Source: Robertmurraya kyonggiensis (lineage in GTDB: Bacteria > Bacillota > Bacilli > Bacillales > Cytobacillaceae). Taken from it: a DNA stretch of 64,000 nucleotides. The stretch's first letter is position 1. Each line of letters opens with the position of its first letter. The position numbers were made by a program, and so were the translations under genes. Positions 8,170-16,243 of this stretch are shown piece by piece. The DNA is taken from contig NZ_SWBM01000008.1 of NCBI RefSeq assembly GCF_005116465.1, positions 1 through 64,000 of the forward strand, given 5' to 3'. Below the pieces are notes generated by a model, which saw only the letters and a program-made list of their open reading frames with translations, was not told where the DNA came from and ran no database searches.

Positions 8170-9528
8170 TTACTTTACCGTTTCTAATTCTCTTTCAGCT
8201 TTCTTTAACTCAGGGAAAAGGTCGCCGTTTGCTTCAATTAACGCATCAAGAACCTGGCGTGCTTGTTGAGCAGATACAACTGTGCGGTTCAAGGTTAACG
8301 CTTGAAGTGCCTTTTCATATGAATTTTCAAGATACGCTTCAACTGTTAGTTGTTCGTATGCATTTTGACCTTCGATTAAGCCTTTATGGAATGTTGGAAT
8401 TTTACCAACAGCAAATGGCTTTGGACCATGAATCGTTAATGCAGCCGGTACTTCAACCATCGCATCATTAGGAAGGTTTTCGATAATGCCATTGTTTTCT
8501 AAAATAACAATGAATGTCTGACCCTGGTTGTAAGCAATAGACTCAGCTACGATAATGATAAACTCACCATGAGCATCATTCGCTACAACATTAGAATCCT
8601 GTGAAGTTCCCGCTTCCGCTACGCGTTGGCACTCTTCGAACACTCGCTTTTCTCTTCCAGCCATAACTTCGTTCGCACGAGTAAATTCAGGGTTTAATTT
8701 CTTTAGTACTTTATCTGGATATAAATAGTATTGTAGGTACGTGTTCGGTAAGTAACCAGGGAAATCACGAACCATTTGCTCTACCATTGCATATGTTTCG
8801 AGCCATGATTTGTCACGTTGCTCGTAGTCAGCTGGACGGAAACCGCCAGAAAGAATCATTTGCTCTAGTTCTGGTAAGTAATCTTTACCGTCTTTATCAT
8901 ATAGGTGAGTGAACCAGCCAAAGTGGTTTAGTCCGTAATACTTCGGTTCGAAATCACGTGGGCTCATCCCACCAAGAAGTCTTCCATAAGAACGAAGTAA
9001 GTTCTCTGGTTGGTCACAGATATTTAGAATGCGCTTGTCTTCTGGGAATAATTTTTGAATCGCAATCGCGACAATCGCTGCTGGATTTGTATAATTTAAG
9101 ATCCAAGCCTTGTCCGTCTTCGCACGAACATTTTCAACAATTTCAGCCATGTCCTTAATAGAACGCATTCCGTAAGAGAATCCACCAGGTCCACATGTTT
9201 CTTGACCGATTAGCCCTAAGCTTAATGGAATTTTCTCGTCTTGCTCACGCATTGCATAGCCGCCTGTACGAATTTGACAGAAGACAAAATCTAAATCATC
9301 GCGGTATGCCTCTTCTTTATCTGTAGTATAATGAAAATCAAGTTCAGGATATTCTTCTTTAAATAGCACCTTTGCATATTCGCCGATTACACTTTGGCGC
9401 TCTGCATTTGTGTCTAACATCACAAGGCGGTTAATAGGAAATTGTGTTTTGCGATTTGCTAAGCTCTTTAATAAGCCTGGTGTCCAAGTGCTTCCGCCGC
9501 CAACGATTAATACATTAAATTTTTTCAT
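8170..9528 (-). CDS. 6-phospho-alpha-glucosidase, GH4 family
   Basis: 452-aa NAD- and Mn-dependent glycosidase of family 4, close to GlvA/AglB-type enzymes that split phosphorylated alpha-glucosides after PTS uptake. It starts with an NAD-binding fold (VLIVGGGSTWTPGL). The metal ligands fall at Cys171 (NICDQP) and His202 (GLNHFGWF), the same numbers as in B. subtilis GlvA, and Tyr264-268 lies near the proposed base. The usual CDMP motif reads CDQP here. It diverges from an RpiR regulator and an EIICB gene that supplies the substrate. Exact sugar (maltose versus sucrose isomers) is not determinable. Confidence 0.92.
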   Translation of the reverse strand: MKKFNVLIVGGGSTWTPGLLKSLANRKTQFPINRLVMLDTNAERQSVIGEYAKVLFKEEYPELDFHYTTDKEEAYRDDLDFVFCQIRTGGYAMREQDEKIPLSLGLIGQETCGPGGFSYGMRSIKDMAEIVENVRAKTDKAWILNYTNPAAIVAIAIQKLFPEDKRILNICDQPENLLRSYGRLLGGMSPRDFEPKYYGLNHFGWFTHLYDKDGKDYLPELEQMILSGGFRPADYEQRDKSWLETYAMVEQMVRDFPGYLPNTYLQYYLYPDKVLKKLNPEFTRANEVMAGREKRVFEECQRVAEAGTSQDSNVVANDAHGEFIIIVAESIAYNQGQTFIVILENNGIIENLPNDAMVEVPAALTIHGPKPFAVGKIPTFHKGLIEGQNAYEQLTVEAYLENSYEKALQALTLNRTVVSAQQARQVLDALIEANGDLFPELKKAERELETVK

Positions 9529-9560
9529 TTATCATAACCTCCACTGGTGAAATAGAAATT

Positions 9561-9574
9561 TTGAAACGCTTTCT
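9561..9574. promoter_or_regulatory. cre-like site upstream of the GH4 gene
   Basis: The 14-mer AGAAAGCGTTTCAA (read on the minus strand) is identical to the one at 10595-10608 upstream of the EIICB gene. It resembles a catabolite-responsive element half but does not fit the full 14-bp CcpA consensus, so CcpA control is likely but not proven. Confidence 0.45.
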
Positions 9575-9614
9575 TGTCATCATCATAAACCCGTTTTTCG
9601 TGGATATTGAAAAA

Positions 9615-9631
9615 GTTTCAAAATGTGAAAT
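9615..9631. promoter_or_regulatory. RpiR-type operator candidate, GTTTCA-N5-TGAAAT
   Basis: One mismatch from the perfect GTTTCA-N5-TGAAAC dyad found before the EIICB gene. Its place in the divergent promoter region suggests binding by the regulator encoded at 9687. Confidence 0.5.
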
Positions 9632-9686
9632 AAGTTTGCTTTTCATTCAGATAGGAGTAAAATAAGAGAATTTTGAGGTGTCATGG

Positions 9687-10493
9687 ATGTATCGATTTTG
9701 GATTAGACTTCTTAGTTTTATTGAACATTGCGAGGACCGCTCCTCAACTGAGGCCAATATTGCCGACTTCATTTTGAAAAATGCCAAGGTTTTTCCGGAC
9801 ATGTCTATCTATGATGTGGCCGAGCAATGCCATACCTCACCAGCGTCCATTAGCCGATTTTGTAAAAGGATTGGCGATATTAGTTTCAAGGATTTGAAAA
9901 ATGCCTGCATTGATTACAATGAAATGATCGAGCATGAAATGAATATAGAGGTTAGTGCTGAGACAGCGAATATTTTCTCCATTCCCGTTTACTTTGACCA
10001 CATTATTAAGTCATTGAAAGAAACGGAACAGCTAGTCGACCAGGCTGCGATCGAAAAAACGTTGAATTTAATCAAACAATCCAATAAGATCGCTTTTTTT
10101 GGCGCAACCTATTCACAAATTGTAGCGAAAAATGCACAAATCAAATTCACGAGATTGCAAAAATACTGTTCATCTTTTAGTACAGAGGAAAGTCAGTTAA
10201 TCGAGGCAAAATCTTTGTCCAAAAATGATCTGGCCTTCATCATCTCTTTCTCTGGTTCTACTAAGCATATTCAACGAGTGAGCAAGGTGTTGAATCAAAA
10301 GAAGATTAAGACAGTCATCTTAACATCGGACCCAAAAGCAGAAATATGTAAGCATGCAGAGGTTGTTTTACAGGTTAGTAAGATTAAGAGTGAACATTTC
10401 AATTCACCTGTTATTCAGGAATATGCGATGCACAGTGTCATTAATGTGTTGTACTTAACCTATGCCCAACAGCTCCTGAATAAAGAGAGCTAA
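9687..10493 (+). CDS. RpiR/MurR-family transcriptional regulator
   Basis: 268-aa regulator. The N-terminal helix-turn-helix domain (residues about 1-75) contains the RpiR-type motif DVAEQCHTSPASISRFCKRI. The C-terminal SIS domain (about 110-260) includes KIAFFGATYSQIVAKNAQIKF and DLAFIISFSGSTKHIQRV, a sugar-phosphate sensing fold. The ATG at 9687 is preferred because GAGGTG lies 6 nt upstream; a GTG at 9678 overlaps that site. It sits between the GH4 and EIICB genes, the place of GlvR in B. subtilis-like loci, and probably controls both through the GTTTCA/TGAAAC dyads. Confidence 0.88.
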   Translation: MYRFWIRLLSFIEHCEDRSSTEANIADFILKNAKVFPDMSIYDVAEQCHTSPASISRFCKRIGDISFKDLKNACIDYNEMIEHEMNIEVSAETANIFSIPVYFDHIIKSLKETEQLVDQAAIEKTLNLIKQSNKIAFFGATYSQIVAKNAQIKFTRLQKYCSSFSTEESQLIEAKSLSKNDLAFIISFSGSTKHIQRVSKVLNQKKIKTVILTSDPKAEICKHAEVVLQVSKIKSEHFNSPVIQEYAMHSVINVLYLTYAQQLLNKES

Positions 10494-10533
10494 TGATTAT
10501 ACAAAAATTAACCCAAATAGGAAATCATCTTTT

Positions 10534-10560
10534 AAAAAGTTTCAGAAATTGAAACTTTTT
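10534..10560. promoter_or_regulatory. Perfect inverted repeat operator before the PTS gene
   Basis: Two 11-bp arms (AAAAAGTTTCA and TGAAACTTTTT) are separated by 5 bp. The site lies just upstream of an extended -10 sequence (TGGTACTAT, 10580-10588). It matches the dyad at 9615-9631 and is probably the RpiR-family regulator's main operator. Confidence 0.65.
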
Positions 10561-10594
10561 CTGTTTCTTTCAGAGTGCATGGTACTATGCATTC

Positions 10595-10608
10595 AGAAAG
10601 CGTTTCAA
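10595..10608. promoter_or_regulatory. cre-like site between promoter and EIICB start
   Basis: AGAAAGCGTTTCAA, identical to the site at 9561-9574 on the other strand. It lies about 60 bp before the EIICB start and downstream of the -10 element, a roadblock position for CcpA-type repression. Confidence 0.45.
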
Positions 10609-10668
10609 GAAAGCGATTACAGATACCCGGGACTTTCGACAATCGCAAATATATCAGAGGTGATAAGG

Positions 10669-12225
10669 ATGAGCAAAAATCAATTGTTTTCTTCCTTCCA
10701 GCAGCTAGGTAAAGTATTAATGACACCAGTCATGATTTTGCCTATTGCCGGAATTTTAATGGGGATTGGCTCCGCTTTTACCAGTGTGTCCGTTCAACAA
10801 GCAATGCCGTTTTTAACGAATGAATTCGTTGTGATAATCCTGAAATTATTGAAGGATGCCGGAAGTGTCGTATTTGATAACTTGCCAGTTATTTTCGCGA
10901 TATCCATTGCAATCGGTTACGCCAAGAAGGAAAAAGGTGTCGCAGCACTATCTGCTTTCCTAGGCTTCATGGCTTTTAACAAAATCATGAGTAGCTTACT
11001 CATCAGCCTTGAAAAATTAGATCCAGCAGCACTTTTAACTGGGCAAAAATTGATTCTCGGAATCCCTGCCCTTGATACTGGGGTATTCGGCGGAATCATT
11101 ATTGGTTTCGTCGTGGTAGCACTGCATAATCGCTATTATAATATTATTTTACCACCGATTTTCTCAATCTTTAACGGAACAAGATTCATTCCAGTTGTAT
11201 CTATTCTTGCAGCAATTGTACTTGGAGTTATCACTGCCTTCATTTGGCCAAGCTTCCAAGCAGTATTAATTCATCTTTCAGACTTAATCAAGTCAACTGG
11301 AGCAGCAGGAAGCTTCATTTACGGTTTCACAGAACGTTCCTTGCTTCCATTCGGATTGCACCATTTCGTATATCTACCGTTCTTCTTTACAAGTCTTGGC
11401 GGATCAATGGTTATCGATGGGCAAACGGTCGAAGGTTCTGTAAATATCTATCAAGCAATTCTTGCCTCAAAAGATGCAATGTTTGATATTGATGTGACTC
11501 GCTTTGCGATGAACGGAAAAGTACTATTTGCCATGTTTGGTTTACCTGCAGCAGCTTTAGCAATGTACCATATGGCGAAGCATGAAAATAAAAAACGTGT
11601 AGGAACATTAATGATTGCTTCCATCATTCCATGTATCTTCATGGGAATTACAGAACCAATCGAATTTGCTTTCCTATTTGCAGCTCCACTATTATTCGGA
11701 ATTCATGCAATATTTGCAGGTCTCGCTTACCTACTAGCGTATGTATTTGAAATTAATATTCCAGGTTCCAGCGCGTTTGGCGGACCTTTTATCAGCTTTA
11801 TCTTTAACGGTGTGATGCAAGGAGCAAAAGGCTCTAACTTCATCTGGGTACCTATCTTAGGGATTCCATATTTCGTAGCTTACTATTTCTCATTCCGCTT
11901 TGCGATTAAGAAGTTCAAGCTTAAAACACCTGGGCGTGAAGATGAAACAGTTAAAGAAACAATCGACGGTCAGTTATCACAAAATGATTTAATTTTTGAT
12001 ATTATCGAGGCATTAGGCGGCAAGGAAAACATCATCAACGTTGATGCTTGCTTCACCCGCTTACGTGTAAAAGTAGTCGACAAAACAAAAGTGGCTAATC
12101 TAGCCCATTGGAAAACACTCGGTGCAAACGGGTTTATCATGGTAAGTGACGGCGTTCAAGTCATTTACGGACCAAAGGCCGACGTCTACAAAACAAGCAT
12201 TCGCGAAGTGCTTGGCGTGGCTTAA
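10669..12225 (+). CDS. PTS alpha-glucoside/maltose-type transporter subunit IICB
   Basis: 518-aa membrane permease and phosphotransferase. Residues about 1-420 form an EIIC domain with many hydrophobic segments and the GITEPIEFAFLF motif typical of glucose-family EIIC. Residues about 440-518 form an EIIB domain with the phosphorylated Cys in DACFTRLRV. No EIIA domain is fused. The ATG at 10669 has AGAGGTGAT upstream. It imports and phosphorylates a sugar that the divergent GH4 enzyme would hydrolyse; the Crr-like protein at 6279 could donate phosphate. A strong terminator follows. Confidence 0.92.
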   Translation: MSKNQLFSSFQQLGKVLMTPVMILPIAGILMGIGSAFTSVSVQQAMPFLTNEFVVIILKLLKDAGSVVFDNLPVIFAISIAIGYAKKEKGVAALSAFLGFMAFNKIMSSLLISLEKLDPAALLTGQKLILGIPALDTGVFGGIIIGFVVVALHNRYYNIILPPIFSIFNGTRFIPVVSILAAIVLGVITAFIWPSFQAVLIHLSDLIKSTGAAGSFIYGFTERSLLPFGLHHFVYLPFFFTSLGGSMVIDGQTVEGSVNIYQAILASKDAMFDIDVTRFAMNGKVLFAMFGLPAAALAMYHMAKHENKKRVGTLMIASIIPCIFMGITEPIEFAFLFAAPLLFGIHAIFAGLAYLLAYVFEINIPGSSAFGGPFISFIFNGVMQGAKGSNFIWVPILGIPYFVAYYFSFRFAIKKFKLKTPGREDETVKETIDGQLSQNDLIFDIIEALGGKENIINVDACFTRLRVKVVDKTKVANLAHWKTLGANGFIMVSDGVQVIYGPKADVYKTSIREVLGVA

Positions 12226-12247
12226 GAGATTCAACCTCATAAATAAA

Positions 12248-12289
12248 ATGGAGAGGATATCAATTACATGATATCCCCTCCATTTTTTT
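12248..12289 (+). terminator. Terminator of the EIICB gene
   Basis: A 14-bp stem (ATGGAGAGGATATC with GATATCCCCTCCAT, one mismatch) is followed by seven T, 23 nt after the stop codon. Confidence 0.9.
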
Positions 12290-12393
12290 GTTTTAAAATC
12301 AGGTAATCGTAACACCGTTTGACAAAATCATAATTTTAGGCAAAGATTTGAATGAAATAGGGCTACTTGCCAAAGACCAAGGAGAAGATCAAT

Positions 12394-13581
12394 ATGTCCG
12401 TTCCATTAACCAATAAAACAACAGAAAGAAAAAAACGTGCTGTTTCATTAGATCTAGCCCGAGGTGCTATGTTACTGCTCATTGTCCTCGCACATGCCCC
12501 ACTATATTTGTACAATTCTGAACCTGGGATCATGCAAAGGGCGGAAAGTCTAAACTTTTTTGATCAAGTCGTAAATTTGTTCGGCATGTTCTTTATCGAT
12601 AACCGAGCAAGACCAATGTTTGCCATATTATTAGGCTATGGTTTGGTACTAGCATTTAATAGTCAAATCTCTAAAGGAAAAAGTGAAAGAGAGGCCGTAA
12701 AAACGATACGACGACGTTCCTGGTATTTGATTCTATTTGGGATCCTGTTAGCAGTCTTCATTGGCGGTCAAGATATTCTAATGGCTTACGGTTTAGCTGG
12801 ACTTCTCGTTAGCTGGGTATTAAAACGTCAGATTAAGACACTAATACGAACTTTTACTATTATTACTTTCATTTATTGTGTTACCACCCCTATAATATGG
12901 GGCTTCAACATGCTAGAAATCGGAAATTATGGTTTTCCTCCAGAGGTTTCAGCTACAGACACATACCTAGTTACACTGATGGGAACGCTGTTTTCTTTAC
13001 CGATCATTCCGCTTATGATTCATCTGATGTTCCCCATTATTCCTTCCGTATTAATAGGAATGTGGATGGCTAGATATCAGTTATTAACTAAACCTGAACA
13101 ACATATTAGAACACTTTCACTCATATCCCTAATAGGATTGACAGTCTCCTTAATTGGAGCATTCCCTTTATCCTTTTTAGGAAGTGTGTGGCACCCTAGT
13201 TTCTTTATCGCAGGTTTAACCTATGGCCTCCACATGTTAACAGGAATTGCTGGAGGATTAGCCTATGCTGCGATATTCGGAATAATCGGAGCCATGCTAA
13301 AAAAGCCTGCACTCTTTAGCTATTCTTTAATGGCTTTAGGAAAACGTTCATTAACATTCTATGTTTGGAATGAGGCCATGCTTGTTCTATTCTTATCACC
13401 CGTCGCACTAGATATAGGAGGGCAAGTGAGTAACGGTATAGCTGCTATGATTGCCGTTGGGATTTGGTTCCTTTCTGTCGTTATAGCAACTTTATTAGAA
13501 AAAAATAATCTGAATGGTCCACTGGAGATATTATTAAGACGATTGGTATATAAGAAAAAGGGGATTCGAAATATCTTGTAG
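12394..13581 (+). CDS. DUF418-family membrane protein (YeiB-like)
   Basis: 395-aa polytopic membrane protein. Near the N-terminus is SLDLARGAMLLLIVLAHAP, typical of DUF418/YeiB and related acyltransferase-like membrane proteins. About ten hydrophobic segments follow, and the C-terminal DUF418-type region contains LMALGKRSLTFYVWNEAML. The ATG at 12394 is chosen for AAGGAG upstream; an earlier in-frame TTG at 12367 lacks an RBS. Function in this family is not established. It stands alone, with its stop codon inside a terminator hairpin. Confidence 0.8.
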   Translation: MSVPLTNKTTERKKRAVSLDLARGAMLLLIVLAHAPLYLYNSEPGIMQRAESLNFFDQVVNLFGMFFIDNRARPMFAILLGYGLVLAFNSQISKGKSEREAVKTIRRRSWYLILFGILLAVFIGGQDILMAYGLAGLLVSWVLKRQIKTLIRTFTIITFIYCVTTPIIWGFNMLEIGNYGFPPEVSATDTYLVTLMGTLFSLPIIPLMIHLMFPIIPSVLIGMWMARYQLLTKPEQHIRTLSLISLIGLTVSLIGAFPLSFLGSVWHPSFFIAGLTYGLHMLTGIAGGLAYAAIFGIIGAMLKKPALFSYSLMALGKRSLTFYVWNEAMLVLFLSPVALDIGGQVSNGIAAMIAVGIWFLSVVIATLLEKNNLNGPLEILLRRLVYKKKGIRNIL

Positions 13582-13597
13582 AATCCCCTTCTTTTTG
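13558..13597 (+). terminator. Terminator shared by convergent genes
   Basis: A perfect 10-bp stem (AAGGGGATTC/GAATCCCCTT) with a 13-nt loop is followed by CTTTTTG. The DUF418 stop codon lies at the loop/stem edge, and the hairpin also ends the convergent minus-strand gene. Confidence 0.85.
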
Positions 13598-13605
13598 CTT
13601 TTCGA

Positions 13606-13986
13606 TTATACGATTTGAATAATATCTTGATCTAAGCTTTCTACGCCTTCAGTAAAGGTCAATCTTGTTTTAAAACGATATGAAATATCTTCTGTCGAGA
13701 TTTGCAATGATGTTGGAAGTATGAATGAGAATGGTATTTTATTTGATGCTTCTGATTCAAGTGATCGCGAAGTCAAAATTGAAGTTGAATCAACTATATG
13801 TTCTGTTCCGTTCTCAACCTTTACCAAATCGCAATCAATTCTCTTCAATTGCTGATCAATTAATCCACCCTTGAGTAGAAAGTATCCAGTGATTTGTTCA
13901 CCAGGTGTATACGTTTCTTTCTCTAAAATTAAATCGATTTTTGCTGAGCCTATGCCCACAAGAGACATGAATTTTCTTAATAACAA
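13606..13986 (-). CDS. Short Spo0M-like (arrestin-fold) protein
   Basis: 126-aa protein matching the N-terminal half of SpoOM-family sporulation-control proteins: LVGIGSAKIDLILEKETYTPGEQITGYFLLKGG followed by a beta-rich segment. Full-length Spo0M has about 250 residues, so only one arrestin-like domain is present and the second is missing. I place the start at TTG 13986, 8 nt after GGAGG; an upstream TTG at 14001 overlaps the RBS and the ATG at 13968 is too far away. It lies downstream of the manganese riboswitch, but about 280 nt of hairpin-rich DNA separate them, so regulation by it is doubtful. Confidence 0.65.
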   Translation of the reverse strand: MLLRKFMSLVGIGSAKIDLILEKETYTPGEQITGYFLLKGGLIDQQLKRIDCDLVKVENGTEHIVDSTSILTSRSLESEASNKIPFSFILPTSLQISTEDISYRFKTRLTFTEGVESLDQDIIQIV

Positions 13987-14012
13987 TTTTTTGTCCTCCA
14001 ATTATTTTATAA

Positions 14013-14250
14013 GGCTCTTTTCTCAAACTTTGTTGCTTTTGGTGCAAATAATCAATGAATTAATCTTTGTTTTCAGTGATAACTGATTGCAAATCAATGA
14101 GAAAAGAGCTGGCAAACTAGTTACGATGTACCAAATGGCTATTTCTACGTTAAAATCGGCTGATAGCCAGCGGCCGCTGGCCAACGGCAGTAGGATTTTA
14201 ACAACAGTTTTTTTTCGTAAGAAAATAAAACAATCTTTACGAAAACAGCC
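14013..14250. mobile_element. Hairpin-rich insertion, possible MITE or IS relic
   Basis: A 12-bp inverted repeat (GCTCTTTTCTCA at 14014-14025 and its complement at 14098-14109) bounds about 95 bp. Next to it GTTAAAATC (14149-14157) pairs with GATTTTAAC (14194-14202) around a GC-rich palindrome, CCAGCGGCCGCTGG (14167-14180), and is followed by an eight-T run. A third hairpin (TTCGTAAGA ... TCTTTACGAA, 14214-14242) follows. There is no plausible ORF. The nested inverted repeats suggest a small non-autonomous element or the joined ends of a decayed IS. Confidence 0.4.
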
Positions 14251-14251
14251 T

Positions 14252-14338
14252 TTTATAAAAATAGAACCTCTACCAGTTCATTTGGTAGAGGTTCTTTAAG
14301 ATCCAAAAAGACCTCTACCAATAGGTAAAGGTCTTGCT
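14252..14338 (-). terminator. Two tandem terminators of the riboswitch expression platform
   Basis: Minus strand, first hairpin: GACCTTTACC/GGTAGAGGTC (14310-14333) followed by five T. Second hairpin: AGAACCTCTACCA/TGGTAGAGGTTCT (14263-14295) followed by ATTTTTAT. The 3' arm of the first can also pair with the 5' arm of the second, so the two hairpins are mutually exclusive alternatives. Confidence 0.75.
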
Positions 14339-14440
14339 AACAACCTGTGTGTAACAAGTTACACACTTGCTGCCAACAAAGCCGAGAGTACAAATACTCC
14401 GTAATGACGACTTTGCTGTAAAAGCTACTCCCCTTTAGGG
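14327..14440 (-). ncRNA. yybP-ykoY (Mn2+) riboswitch aptamer
   Basis: Conserved yybP-ykoY features are present on the minus strand: AAAGGGGAGTAGC (14424-14436), AAAGTCGTCATTACGG, and CGGCTTTGTTGGC (14372-14384), with a variable hairpin GTGTGTAAC/GTTACACAC. The closing P1 helix pairs AAAGG with CCTTT at 14327-14331; that 3' strand is also the 5' arm of the first terminator. Mn2+ binding would therefore disrupt the terminator, the known ON-switch logic. No manganese exporter or TerC-type gene follows it. Confidence 0.9.
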
Positions 14441-14469
14441 AAAAATAATTTATCAATTAAATTAAGATT

Positions 14470-14499
14470 ACTATACAAGCATATTAGTAAAGCTGTCAA
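14470..14499 (-). promoter_or_regulatory. Promoter of the manganese riboswitch transcript
   Basis: A consensus -35 TTGACA (14494-14499) and -10 TATAGT (14470-14475) are separated by 18 bp on the minus strand, about 30 bp upstream of the aptamer. This is a sigma-A type promoter. Confidence 0.75.
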
Positions 14500-14526
14500 C
14501 AGAAAATTTCACGTTTACTGGGTAAT

Positions 14527-15348
14527 TTAACTCCCCAGCGCAAGCGCCTCAAGCTTTTCTTTGACACGGCGTTTCTTATACAGCATTTTCCCCGTTTCCC
14601 CAATATCATGAATCATCGATTTATTAATAAAGGAACCAAAAATAATCCCTGCAATTGGAATCATCTGAAACAACTTTTTCCAGCCAAAATTGTCTCGGTA
14701 GGTCATGATGACCTCTCTCCAGCCTTGAACCTGAGATAGTGTTTCGTCTCTCGTTTCCACATCGGGGTCTGAATAGGCTGACAACTCCTTTAAAATCGCT
14801 TGCTTCCCAACAATGTCTGAAGAAGCAAATTGTAGACATTTGACGATGAAAATACGCTCCTTTTTATCATTTGGGTCGTATCCATAGGCGACGGCAATTT
14901 CCTGAAGTGTTTTAAGGGATATCCCAAGAAGGAGTGGAATATCAATCGATAAGGTGAAAATTCCCCCTATTCCTGTAGTGGCACCTTGTGTCATCGCGAT
15001 GTTTTTTCGCGAACGAATTAATTCATCACTGACTTCATCCATCATCTGTATCGGTAATGCAGAAATGGACCCTAATGTAGCATCCTCAGCTCCCGTTTTA
15101 CGATTGTATCTTTTTAGAACGTCCTTTTCATTTGACAAATATCGTCCACCCGTTTGCAAATAACTCCCCAATTCATCAAGGGCCTGCCCGATCTTGTTAT
15201 GAATGAACTGCGGTGTAAGGCGATCCAGGATTTTAAAGGGAAGACGACCAAGCTTTTCCCAAATCCATAGACCCTTTTGTTCATTCTCCCAAATGTGGAT
15301 GGCCTCTAATTCTTTTTGCAGCTGTTCTTTTGTTTCATTTCTCTCCAC
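14527..15348 (-). CDS. EcsC-family protein
   Basis: 273-aa protein of the EcsC family (named after the third gene of the B. subtilis ecs operon; biochemical role unknown). Diagnostic segments include the amphipathic WIWEKLGRLPFKILDRLTPQF near the N-terminus and TGATTGIGGIFTLSIDIPLLLGISLKTLQEIAVAYGYDP in the centre, a probable membrane-associated hairpin. A GTG start has AAGGAG 7 nt upstream. It follows a kinase-like gene by 13 nt, so the two are probably co-transcribed. A second, shorter EcsC homologue lies in the defence island at 43100. Confidence 0.85.
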   Translation of the reverse strand: MERNETKEQLQKELEAIHIWENEQKGLWIWEKLGRLPFKILDRLTPQFIHNKIGQALDELGSYLQTGGRYLSNEKDVLKRYNRKTGAEDATLGSISALPIQMMDEVSDELIRSRKNIAMTQGATTGIGGIFTLSIDIPLLLGISLKTLQEIAVAYGYDPNDKKERIFIVKCLQFASSDIVGKQAILKELSAYSDPDVETRDETLSQVQGWREVIMTYRDNFGWKKLFQMIPIAGIIFGSFINKSMIHDIGETGKMLYKKRRVKEKLEALALGS

Positions 15349-15361
15349 AGGAACTCTCCTT

Positions 15362-16033
15362 CTAACCTATTCTTCGAAATAACTTTATAAGCTTATGAAC
15401 AAACTCTTGAAAATCCAATTGTCCATTCGGCGTGAGGTTATACCACTTTCTCACCGTTTCGATGAGCCATAAAGGCACTTCTCTGCCGTCTATTAATTCA
15501 TAGTAATCTTCATAGCCTTTCTTTAAATAAGTCCAGCGATGATCATTTCCTTCTTTTAAGTATTCGGAAACATCAAGAAGCTTCCCTCTTCCTTCATGTA
15601 AAAGAATGTTTTTTAAATGAATATCTCTTGGGTTCAAGCCTTTTGATATGGCGTATTCACGCGCTTCTTCCACATCCCATATCACTTGTTTGGGGATATG
15701 TACCCCCTTTAACAAACAATCATAAAGAGTAATCCCTTTCTCATAGCTCAAAATAAGAAAATTACTCCCTGCTCCATAGTAAATGGGAAAAAAGGGAGAT
15801 TCACCCAGATGTTCATAAACCTGCTTCTCCCTTTCCATTGTTTCTAGCTTATCATCACTAAAAACCTTATACACATAGCGTGTGTCATCTTCTATTTGAA
15901 AAACTGCAGCATCTGTACCAATTCCGACACATTTTAATACTTCGGAAAAACCTTTAACAATTACAGGGTCATTATCTTTGGTAGAAAGGACTTGAATATC
16001 TTTTAAAACTTCCTCAATAGTATGATGCTTCAA
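15362..16033 (-). CDS. Protein-kinase-like protein (YrzF-like)
   Basis: 223-aa protein with a compact kinase-like fold. Visible features: GIGTDAAVFQIEDDTRYVYKVFSD, with the likely ATP-binding Lys in VYKVF; a catalytic-loop-like NPRDIHLKNILL; and GKLLDVSEYL in place of a DFG motif. The order and size resemble YrzF/RIO-like small serine/threonine kinases of Bacillus. Whether it is active is uncertain, because the catalytic loop departs from HRD. It is the first gene of a two-gene unit with an EcsC-family protein. Confidence 0.7.
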   Translation of the reverse strand: MKHHTIEEVLKDIQVLSTKDNDPVIVKGFSEVLKCVGIGTDAAVFQIEDDTRYVYKVFSDDKLETMEREKQVYEHLGESPFFPIYYGAGSNFLILSYEKGITLYDCLLKGVHIPKQVIWDVEEAREYAISKGLNPRDIHLKNILLHEGRGKLLDVSEYLKEGNDHRWTYLKKGYEDYYELIDGREVPLWLIETVRKWYNLTPNGQLDFQEFVHKLIKLFRRIG

Positions 16034-16243
16034 TTCTTCACCCCTATATGATCAGTCGAATAGTTAATATTTTTCCCAATTAATCCTTTGGTTAAATACG
16101 TATTACTTTCGAAAATGTTTCAACTTTTCACGAACTGGAGCCTTTTTCCTATTGAATTGACATTGAACTACCCCTACCTAAAATCCATTTGGATTTTTGA
16201 GGAAGGGGATTCCTAAAAAGGCTACTAAAGAAATTAGTAGACC

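Noticed and set aside
14087-14299. A 70-aa plus-strand ORF
   Set aside because: It runs through inverted repeats and the antisense of the riboswitch terminators, has no RBS and no protein-like composition.
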